NCBI RefSeq assembly: GCF_001640805.2
Contig: NC_066845.1
Span: 19,284,307 to 19,348,306, forward strand
Direction: 5' to 3'
Source of the DNA: Lates calcarifer
Taxonomy: Eukaryota > Chordata > Actinopteri > Centropomidae
DNA length: 64,000 nt
Shown: positions 10,616-22,600 of the stretch, piece after piece
Position numbering within the stretch: position 1 is the stretch's first letter
Layout of the letters: every line of letters begins with the position of its first letter
Made by a program: the position numbers and the translations under genes
The notes under the pieces: generated by a model
Database searches by the model: none
Seen by the model: the letters and a program-made list of their open reading frames with translations, nothing else
Told to the model about the DNA's origin: nothing

Positions 10616-13600
10616 CTTCAGGGTAAATGAGGGAGGAAAGATAATAAAATGTTCAGTATTGAACAAGTGTTACATGAAAATCTCCCTCTCTACTCTAGAT
10701 GCTGATGTCTGATGTTTAGAAAATATAGATAAATATGATATAGCTGTGGTAAGTCCACATTTACAAAAAACTGAACAAACATCAGCATGGGCTAGACTTT
10801 CCTTATTATCCTGCAAGTGACCCAGTCATTATTGTGATGACCTGCTGTAGCTGCCTGAGTAAAAGATGAGTGGAGAACAACTGCTTGAGCAACTGAAGCC
10901 AATGGCCACAGGGCAGGTATAGCACACTGATGACAGGTGAGCAAATACAACAATAAAATGAACAATCTCAACCTCTACTGCAGCTCTGTCTCCTGACAAC
11001 CCAGGGCGTAATCTAAGTAATGCAGACTTGTTTGATACTTCAAAATGAAAAACTGTATGTTAGGAGATTATTGCTACTTACTGAGGGTGTGTCTTATAAA
11101 GAGTTCCATCCACTCCCACAGTGACGGAGAGCTGATTCAAGTTGCGGTTCTGTCGAATCTTGTCCACCACAGCGGCTAAACCAGCACCACAGAGCTGAGC
11201 TGCGCGGCGGGCAACCACACTACACACCTCCTTCACCAATACACTGTCATCACATGTGGAGCTGGTGAGGCCCAGGTGCTGTAGAATAGAGCGGACCTGT
11301 CGCATGGCCAGGCGGTCCCTTTGGGATCAAAAAGAATTACACGAGTTACACACATAACAGAGATGTGCTGCTTTCAACACTAGCTAACATACAGGTCATG
11401 TGACAGATTTCTTTTTCTCATTCTGTAGACTGAACACTGCCACGCAAAAACATAAAAATTCAGATACATTCTGATCATGAAAAAGCTGCTGAAAGGATAA
11501 AAATGTGTGTCCATTAGTTCAGTGATTTAATCACTTAATGAGTTCACTTGATTCACTGCTGTATATTGTTACAGCTGTATGTTTGTGGTGCTCTGTCCTT
11601 TTCCGGTCTTCCCACTAGCTCCACCCAGGTGATACCTGATGAGCCATCAATGAGCTGCACCTGGCATTAGTGAAGTGCTTAAAATCTCCTTTGCCAGTGT
11701 CAGAGGGCAGAGGCTCCTAGTGTGGGACTGCTAGACATGTTGCCTCTCAGCTTGTTTCTTTTTGTGTTGCTGTTGTGTTTTGTATGTGTTGTTTGTCACT
11801 GCAGCTCAGAACATTAAGTGATTTTGTGAATAGACAATTACAGACCATGGTTGGATATCAACAGTGCGGCCACTGTAGCCTTTTTATAAAACACATAGAC
11901 AGCAGTAGTATTATTCTGCACAATCATTACTGATTCTAATTCCATTCTAGTTGTGTTTACACCTCTTATTCTCTTGATTTAGCCATATTTCTAATATGCA
12001 ATCAAACGTCACCGTCACAGGTATTTGACGTGTTCTATCTCAAGCACACCTGATGCAACAAATGAAGCCCTTGATTGGTTGCATCAGGTGTGCTTGAGAC
12101 CACATCTGATTTGCAAATGTGTGGTCTTATGAGGAATGGGGTTTGAATAATTTTGAGACTGCAGTAGTCATTGAAAGTAGGATTTAGTGTTGAATTTGGA
12201 TAAAATCTTGTAATATTAGTTTTATTTAACTATTTAAACTGTTCTTGTGTTATGTGTTTATTGCAAACACCTGAAAAATGTTTAATTTTGCCAATAAACC
12301 TAAAATGGAATGGTATGCAACTGTATTTGGGGTCATCGTACAGTTGATATTGAGATGCGTCTGCTACTTGAACTCTGTGAAACATTTATGTGGGCTCTAA
12401 TCTGAGGTGCTGGTAACTCTAATGATTTTATCCTCTGCAGCAGAGGTAACTCTTGGTCTTCTTCTTCTGGGGCAGTCCTCATGAGAGCCAGCGTTTGATG
12501 ATTTTCGCAACTGCACTTGAGGAAACATTCAAAGTTCTTGAAATTTTCGGGACTTTTTTTTTTCCTGACCTTCGTGCCCTAAAGTAATAATGGGCTGTCG
12601 TTTAGTGTCGTTTCGTGAAGTGGTTCTTGCCATACTATGGATTAGAACAGTAGTCAAATAAAGATATTCACTGTATAGAACTGTGTACCAACCCTACCTC
12701 TGCACAACACAACTGATGGTCTCAAGCACAGTAAGAAGGCAAGAAATACCACAAATGAACTCTTGAGAGAGTTCAGTGACTCTGTTGTAGAGGTTATCTG
12801 TACATCTAAGTTCCAACAATAAGTCCTTTTCTATCGCCATGGAGACTAATGCTGAAAGTCAAGTCTGCCCAATCGTGTTTCTCGCATAAGTTTTAATTCA
12901 CTTTAGGACTGAGAATGACTGCTCGACTGAAGCACAGATGCATTTTATGTATATTTTATTGTTCATGGCTTTGTCATTTTATTAGTAAATACTGATGGTT
13001 CTGCTGGAGATTATGTGTGTGTCGCAGCTGTGGCTGCAGTGTTTTGAGACCTATTGAATTGTGTTAATTGTGTTTTTATAGCATTGCTTTAGTAATAGCA
13101 TTTATTCTGACTACATGACATGCCTATCTGTGATGCAAAGCTCTGTTATACTGCATTTCTGTATATTGTTGATGGTTTCTATAGACGTGACATCATAATG
13201 ACAGTATTAGAAGGAGGTTTAATTCAGGTAAGACACCAGTGAAGGTGTGAAATGCATGGCTTGCCACTGGTATGTAATAGGGTAACTCTGTGTACTATTG
13301 CAATTGTGAGAAGGGAACACTGAGATCTATGAGTCAACTGCTATACAGACACATTTTTAACATCAATAACCAAATTAAAATTTCCAAACTTCTGTGTACT
13401 AAGTGACTGTATTATGTCAGAAACTCTAAATATCCGATCAGGCTTTAGTATCAGCAGATACAGTGGATGTTATTTCTTGTAACTTCATGTGGTCTTGGCG
13501 TTGCTCACCGACATTCTGCCTCACTTCCCTGCTCCTCAGTAGTCATCCATTGTGTGATAAAGATGTAAAAGCCTATCATCAGCCTTTTATTGTGCGAATA

Positions 13601-16600
13601 TGACTAATGACATTGCATTTGGTGGCTTTGTCTGGCTTGTTTTTGTAGCTTGTGATTGAACGTGTTTTTCTATGCTTACCATAGCATTAGTGATGATCAG
13701 GGGTGAGCTAAAGAGAGACACTGAGGCTAGGACAGTCTACAACACTCACTTTTCAATCTGTGACAGGAACTTTGTCTCGAAGATTCCTCGGGTCTTGAGT
13801 CGCTCGGACAGTTTGCCTCTGAACAGCAGGCCCTTCGCAGTAAAATCCATTAACACATTCCTCACTATCTCCCCCAGGTACATGCCACTGATCATCTTCT
13901 CGTACCTGTCAGAAGAAGACACACAAACTGAAAACTTTACAAAGCCACACACTGATAGAGAAAAAAGATTGTCGACAAACAATAATTTTAAAAAAACAAT
14001 TAAAAAAATGTAATCAAACAGAATTGTTTAAATTCATTATGTTCATGAATCAAAGCCCAGAGAAAGAAAAGGTTGTGGGTGGGTTTAACAGGAATATATT
14101 ATCAGGAGGAGTGCCCTGGGCTGAAATCAATAATGGCAAATGTCATCGGCCCCTCTCATCAGTGCACTCCCCAACATGTTGTGAAGACAGTTTCCTAACA
14201 GACATTCCAGACAAGCTCCTTTCAAGAGGAAAACCATAATAATGTGGTTCTTAATTTTATCAATCAAGGTACAAGGAGCAAACAAAAGACAAACTGTCTG
14301 CACAGCTGGGCTGTGTTTAGGTGAAACCAAAAACTACAGTCCTCCCCAATGCTACCATCATCAACTGTCATTAATGTATATGCTATGTTCTTGTCTCGCT
14401 ATTCTCTACACTCTACAACACTCTCTGATAACCTTGTACTCCTTGGTCCTAATATCTCAATGTGGAGATAAACACTGAGGTTTGGCAGTTGGTCTTGTCC
14501 ATACACCATGTATTTGTGCCCATCACTGGGTCTAACAATGCAAGTAGTTCACATCCTGCACCTTCAGGTCCAGTTCTATTTTTCCCCATGCTAGTAGCAC
14601 AAAGTATGTCTGGTATGTTACTGTCTCTGGAATGTTTTGTAAACTTGATGTATTTCTATGTTTCTTTTTTTTTCTTTGTCGTTGTGGTTGTATTGCTGTT
14701 ACTACTCTCTTGTCTTGTTATCATTACCTTCTTTGCCAATGTTTACACTTTTGTCATGTTTTCCTTACCCTTGGGTGTATTGTTGTGGTTTCTGTATTGA
14801 AAATTGCACAAATAAATCATATCCTTAAAAAATAAAAATAAATAAACAGTCTGAATGCCATTTTTATCACTGGGCGCTTGTCCATTTTTTGCTATTGCAA
14901 CTGTATACTAATTTCCTGGCTCCAAGTGAACTACTGTCAGTGAAGTAAAGCACTGGATGTAATGATGTAAATCATACGAACAGTACTGATATAATATACT
15001 GGTATGATATTGATAATGAGATACATTTCAGATATAATCACTATCTCACCAAGAACTAATGCTGTGCTTTAGCCATGTAAATTGAGATTATTATGCCAAC
15101 AATTAGCTTATATGTGTCTGCTTGGATTTGAAAGTTAAGGATCAGTCGGATTCTGTGGTCCCTCCCTAACCATGATGAAATAAGCAAGACTATGTGGGTC
15201 AGTACCTCTGCTTCCCGGGGTTGTTAGAGCACTCATCGACCATGTGATCAAACTGTGTGCAGAAGTCATCAAGTTCACCATTGTCACCAAATGCTCCCCA
15301 CTCCATGTTGACACACATACGACCATCATCATTCTCCACCAGTTCGATGTTGTGCATTTCCTCCATGTAGCAGGCATTGGTCCCTGTACCTTTACAGACA
15401 GGTGGACAGGCATTGACATGAAAGGAAAACCAGTCAACCACAGTCAAGACACACAGAGACGGGCTTCCAGAGAGGAAAGTGGAGCATAGACTTACCCACA
15501 ATGAGTCCCACTTCACATTTGGAATCCTCATAGCCACAGGTCATCATGGTTCCCACAGTATCATTAACCACTGCCACAAAGTTCAAGTCAAATTCCTGAA
15601 AGCAGTGACAACAAACTTATTACAACTCTCAATTACAAACACATTAATTTACTCTCAGTTTGTGATGAGTGAAAGCGAGGAGCACAGTGATCTCTTTACA
15701 AACCAGTAAAAACACTAATATACGTGGAGATCCAGTATGTTGGTAACACACTTTAGTAGCCTGATTGTCTGCACTGATAACCACCATGGCTAACCACCAT
15801 GTTTTAACCTGACGGTTATTTAAATTTCATGTTATTGTGCCAAAGTACCTGTATGTTCCCCATCTGCATTTTAATGAATTCTTAATTAATTTGATATACT
15901 TTTTATTATATTCTTTAAGTGTCAACAGTCACAGACCAGATTACTCAATAAAAGTTCAGAGAATGTATTTGTGATGTGTGTACTGACCTGTCTGCGGGAA
16001 ACAGCATCTTTAAGTAATGTAACAACATCTTGTCCCACACAGCCGCTGGCTTTGAAACCTTTTGTCCACCTCAGGAGGATGCCCTAGACAATTGAGAGCA
16101 GTGATTTTTGTGTGAGTGTGTGATTCTGAGTGTGTACAAAGAATAACAGTACCTGTCTACACTGAAGATATGTGGAGGTCACTGCAGTAGCTGCTGTGAA
16201 ATAAAGATAAGTGAATGAAGTACTGTTTGCTACACTGAAATATACAATATAGCAGTAATTTAAATGTTGCCTGTCTGATTGAGAATGTACTGTAATTTTC
16301 TGGCATCTTTGTTTCTCATTAACATGTGCACCAGTGATCATCAACTGGTGGTCCGTGGAATATTAATAATTAATTCAGTAAATGTGAGGAGGAACAAAAT
16401 GTGTTCCAGCGTGTTCTAGCATTTGAATATGAACATATACTGCTATATAGAGATTTTCTATTATTTTACAATTTCAAATGGATAAAATTGTATATGCCCT
16501 TCTGACTCTTTCTCTCATTCTCTCTCACGCTCTCTCAAACAACAAAGTAGATTAATATTTTCAGCCAATCAGGACTGCATTCTTCAATTATGTTTCCTGA

Positions 16601-19600
16601 AATTACAGATGTTAACCATTACTCAGTAAACTGTCTCCTTGGTGAGGTCTGACAACATTTTCTAGTTAGGCCAAATAAAGTTTTTTAGGAATCTGCTCAC
16701 ACTGATATTTGCAAATAAATAATCAGAATAACTAAATTCAAAAAAAGAAAACATTAAACAATGGGCTAATTAGGCCTAAATAAATTTAACTTCAAGTCCA
16801 CCCCCTAAAGTGTAGTTAATAGTTAGATAATAGTTCTTTTAGGGTCAAATGTATAGTGACACACACTGTTTAAAGAGACACTGGAAAAAATAATTTAATT
16901 AGTCATAGTAATAAGAATGATACTATTACCATCATGGTAGGGATTTGAAATAATGCGATTTGCAAATTGCAAAGACTGCGATTATTTTTACAACAGAGAG
17001 TCAGTGGACAAGTTGCTGCCTCACAGTTCACACACAAAGAGCACTGCAGAAGCAACAGAGCGACAGGCTGTAAACTTTACAACGAGATCTTGTCTTAAAA
17101 TGACCAATCAACAAAACTAACTGTGGAGTTAGATACTTTTTGAAAAAGGAGGGCAGAGTGAAAGCATGACGCTGGGAGCGATTCTCTCCACTCTGGAGTC
17201 AGGTGAGAGCTGTATGCCTGTCCTGAGAATGGACACAGCTAAAGCTGAAATTGCTGATGATATGATGAGTTAAAAGCGGCTGACAGTGTCAACAGGCCGG
17301 CAAGAGACATAACTGAGCTGTGACCAAGACAGCAACTTTGTCTGTAGTGTTTCTGCTATACATATTTTGCAGCGGTGGACCGCCGCGGGAGAATGATTGC
17401 TGCTGATATTATAAAGTTGCAGAATACCCAGTTAAGTCGAGGAGAGAGAGTGAGAAAGAAGAAAAAATGAGAGAAAATTGTAGAACAGTAAGTTAGGTTT
17501 GTATTTTGTATAAATCCTGCAAATTACTGCAAAAAAAAGCGAACATAGTGTTACTGTTTGTTTTGTGAGAATTGTTCGATGGTTCATTATGTGTATGTTC
17601 AATACCATTTTTTGTTAGAATAAATACATTTTGGATTTGTAAATTTTCAGTCTCATCCTTGGATTAGTACACAGAGCAGTTAATATATAAATGATCTGTT
17701 AAATGGTAATGCTCCATCACATGTTTTACATGTATATAGTGAATCCTGGACTGAAGCTTGACTTTCAAAATTATATTGCAAATCAAATTGCAATATCTGT
17801 CAGAAAAATTGCAATCACATTTTTTCCCAAAATCATTCAGCCCTACACACAGTGAGAAAAACACAGCTAGTTTTGGATCATAAATATAAATAAAAGAAGT
17901 GTCCTTCTTTGATAATTCATGCTTATGAAAACACAAGCTTTATCTCACTACAATCAAAATACAATCCTTTAACAAATTTTGCAAAACCCCCCAGAGAGGA
18001 GGAGAGAGAATGAATGCACTTGTTGCAAATAGATATTGTCTCTGCCAACCTATTCATACTAAGTTCAACAAAATCCCCCAAAATACAAGTAAATTCACAA
18101 TCAGAAATATGATAGCTAGTCATACATTTATAATGAATACTGAATCAAATACTACCTGATCCAGTTTGCTTTGATGACAGGGGAAGGAGAATGTAAATCC
18201 CAGAGGTAGGGATGCTCCTCTCATGCCCATGTACTCCAAAAAGTCAGCAATGCAGTCCACAATATGGCTGAAAAGCTGGCAAACAAGAGAAATGCACAAA
18301 AACTTTAGCAGGTTACAGTGTACCATCCCTATCAAGTATGTTACTCTTATGAGATTACCTCTTCCCCTGTGCCTTGCATAGTCTCCTGTGGGATACTGTA
18401 GATTTTGTGGTGCATGTCCACATTATGTTTCTTTCCACTTCGCACTCGAACCAGCAAAACCCGAAAGCTGGAGCCTCCGAGGTCCAAAGCTAAGAAGTCA
18501 CCATGCTCTGATGAGGATGATAAAGACAAGAAGCTGAACACATACATAGAGCTTTTTATATAAAAGAGAATCTTAACTCAATAAATCAAGTGAAAGGTCT
18601 GTTTTTCTCAAGTTACCTGTTCCATCTGGTGTTGATCTGACATAGGTGGGAAGCATCTTGACGCTTGCCTGTTCATGGGTTTGCTTTGACAGGCCTCGCA
18701 CCATCTCCTCACTCATTAGCTTCTTGACCTCCACCAACTGTTCACGGCTCAAACGCAAGGTGTCAAGGATGCGCTGACGCTCCACATGTTGAGCAGCAAG
18801 ACGGTAAGCTACTGCCGTTACCATGGCTGCACCCTTCCCACTGCCATCCTGTGACTGCAAAAAACGCACATCACAGTCCGGCACAAGTCGCCGTACCATC
18901 TTGTGGAGCCTCCTGGAAAACCTAGGAAAAGAAGATACATTTTGTTAAAATTTGTGTTGTTTTGTGATCATTTCTATTATCCGTTTTCTCTTGCACAGAT
19001 GAGGCGACTGAAAGTTCAAGTTGCAAAGATGTTGATTTATACCATGCCATTTAAGATTTACTTCTATAAATGCATTAACATAGTTCAGTAAGTGTAGAAA
19101 GTTGGGAATGTAGAAAACTGACCTAAACTAACCAGCTGCTTCCTTTTGATTAATTCATTTTTAGGACACATTTATGTTGTTCTTCAGCAGAAAGTATTAT
19201 TATTAGGGATGGGCATTTGCAGAAATTTTCGTGATCGATCATCGGGAAACTTAACAATCAATTATCAATCAGCCATTATTTTTCACACTGAATTATATGA
19301 ATGACATTATATCGCCTCAGGACACACTACACAACCTCTTTGATACAAACATTTCAATCAAATTCAACATGATCAACAAAATTCTTAATGATAAATAATT
19401 GATCATCAATAAATTATGCCCAACCCTAAGTATTATTGTCAAAACTCAATTCCTTCAATTTCAAAATTGTTCAACAACGTTGATGATTCATTCCCATTTT
19501 GGGGATTAAGACTGTGTTGTCCTTTTCACCACTTGTGGTAAGCTTTACAGTCATATTTATTACCTCTGCCACAAACAGACACTTTAGTATGAGATCCCCT

Positions 19601-22600
19601 ATGTATGCCTTCATGTCTATAACCAAGAGTTCACCAAAACGATGACCAGAATTGTATTACATAATGTGTACATACTGTGTACTCACAAGGGGAAGCAAAC
19701 TACTGATTTTGGTGACTTCTTGACATTTTCTCTAGCTCTATTTTCACACCAATCTTTAAAATATCAAACTGACTTATCTTCTGACCATTTATTGCAGAAA
19801 CAATATCTGTTCTGTCCATAAGTCTTCCTCTCATGCCTCATCAGCAGACAATATGGAACATAAAAATGGAAATGAATTAATGAATGTGACAAACTGTGAA
19901 TCTGTGTTTCCTTATTTGTGGTACAGTGCTCACTCATTGCCTTAAACTACAGTAAAACCTATGGGTTCTGTGTGTGGCTGTCCCTCTCTCTCTCTCCAAC
20001 TTTTACTTTCAGTAAGAATACAAATGCTAGAATTACAAAACATAACCATCTATAATAACTTATTTTTGTGACAAATCAGTAACAATTAGGCAATAGGAAG
20101 ACAGACAGGCAGGGAAACCTGGACATATCTGAAATGCTATTATTTGTCTTCTATTCGGCTCTGTTCAACTGGGATCAGTCCTGCAGCCACTGTATGCACC
20201 AAAACAGACGTAATAGTGTTCAGGATTACTTACTCTGGATGATTCTTGTAAACAGAGCCATCCACTCCAATAGTGGTACGCAGTTTCTCAGCTGCTTTGT
20301 TATCCCGGACTTGCCGCAGCACTGCCGCTAGAGTGGCAGCACACAAATGTGCAGCCCGTGTAGAAACTATCTGACACACCCTCTGAGTGGCTATGCAGTC
20401 CTCAACTGATGGGTCCAGGCCCAGGCCCCGAAGCACCTGCTCAGCACTTGTCAGACCTTCCTTGTCTCTGTGTGGGATAACAAATAATAATTGGTAATGG
20501 TTAAGAAAGTGGATGGATGGATATCTGTTACTTCAACATCATCTAAGATGCAATAAGTGTTTGGCCAATATGCTGGTGAAATACAGATCCAAGAACAGCT
20601 GTGTTTTTCTTTGTTTTCATTACTTTCTACTTTGTATATTAATACTGAATACCAATACAGAAGGAACACATATGTATGTTATGTATGTATGTTGTGTGTA
20701 AACAGAAAAGTGTTAAACAAACCAGAATATGTTTTATATTTTAGATTCTTAAAAAAAAAAGTAGCCACCTTTTGCTTTGATGACAGCTTTGCACACTTCT
20801 GGCATTCACAAGGTAGTCACCTGGAATGGTTTTCACTTAACAAGTGCACCTTATCAAGAGTTCATTTGTGGCATTTCTTGCCCTCTTACTGTGCTTGAGA
20901 CCATCAGTTGTGTTGTGCAGAGGTAGGGTTGGAACACAGTTCTATACAGTGAATAGTAGGGGTGTAAATCACAAGTTTTATCACAACACGATATATCAGT
21001 TCAACGGATAAGAATTTGATGCTTGCCGATATCACAAAGTCTGCTACGATACGATTTTGATTCGATTCAGGAGCGACTGATATGAGACGATATCATCTGC
21101 TGATTTAACACAGTAACTTCATCACAAAAAGCAACTAGAATATCTTTTGACTTGTTTATGCCTGAGCTCAACCAGACATTTAAATGAAAAACAATCTTCT
21201 CGTTTAATAAAAACAGATAAATCCTGTTCAGTATGAAGTGCCACATTCTGATATTTGAACTTTACGTTTTTCACATCCTATTGAAGAGGAAACTGAAAGA
21301 ACATTAAATTCCTATTTGCACACATTAAAGCAGGATACTGTGCAAACCTTACTCCTCACACAAAATATTTTTAGAACTTAGTAATAATAGCCAAAGTAGT
21401 GCAGTCTTCCTGTATCATAGTTACATACTATACCTTCGGATATGGGCTACATTTTTCCATGTCAGATCACCACTCGCATTCAGTTTCGCGGTATTTTCAA
21501 AATAAAGGCGCGTCTTATAAATGATTATATTGTAACGGACTGTGATGGAAACGCTGTCCAGACTGATTGAAAGACTGTTATTCCAGGGTTAATTAACGTG
21601 TTGCCAGCTTAGACGCAGTGAAGCCTGTCTGTCATGTCAGCTGCCTGTATCAGCTGGGAGCTGGGTATGGAGACGAGACGATCTTTCCGCAGGAAGGGGG
21701 CTGAAAGTGAGTCGATGTAGGTATTGGCTATCACAGAGAAAAAGTTTGGGTTTTTTGTTATTTTTGTCGACGTTGGCTGCGGCCCACAGCAGCCTGTGTT
21801 ATTGCGCTTAATAACAGTTGTGACGAAACCAGCTGACGTCTCCGTACTTGCATGGCGAGGGACATTACAACATGTATGATGTCTGATCGATGTTTTCATT
21901 TTGCATCGATACTATTTGATCACTGATCACTGAATCAATGTGTCGATGTATTTTTACACCCCTAGTGAACAGATCTATTCGACTACTGTTCTAATCCAAA
22001 TTATGGCAAGAACCACTTGAAATCCAAGTCCATTATTTCTTTACGACATGAATGTCAGTCAATTCTGAAAACTTCAATAACTTTGAATGTATCATCAAGT
22101 GCAGTTCTGAAAACCATCAAATTCTATGATGAAACTGGCTCTAATTCCATGTGTTCCTTCATAGTTTGGATGTCTTCAATGTTAATCTACAATGTAGAAA
22201 ATAATAAAAACAAAGAAAAACCATTAAATGAGAAGGTTTGTCCAAATTTTGACTGGTACTGTAATTCTGCTCATTCAAACTATCTGAGTATTCATGGTGC
22301 AAGTTTAGTGCATAAAACAGCCAAGCAAAAGACAATTTTCATGATCCATCAACAGACAAACTACAAAAATGGCATAGTATTGTCAAGCAGTGTCTCTCAT
22401 TATTCTTGAGAAAGCCTTGGTTTTGCAATTACTGCTGTTCAAGTGTTTGTGTCAGGTAATAAAAGCAATTTCAACAAAGCTGAAACCTTTCTGGTGGAAC
22501 CTTGTCTGTATAGGTTCATCCAGGTCATGGTAGTCTTAAGTGCTGAAGTTGAATGCAACAGGACTTCTTGAAACCTAACCTGGTGGAACCTTGTTTCACC

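Noticed and set aside
16938..17845. Possible intact hAT copy with target duplication in hk2 intron 12
   Set aside because: No matching 8-bp flanks were found, so it is recorded as an eroded copy rather than a complete insertion.
22017..22409. 130-codon plus-strand frame in hk2 intron 8
   Set aside because: It starts in an out-of-frame reading of the Tc1 transposase N-terminus and runs into AT-rich DNA; no conserved motif.
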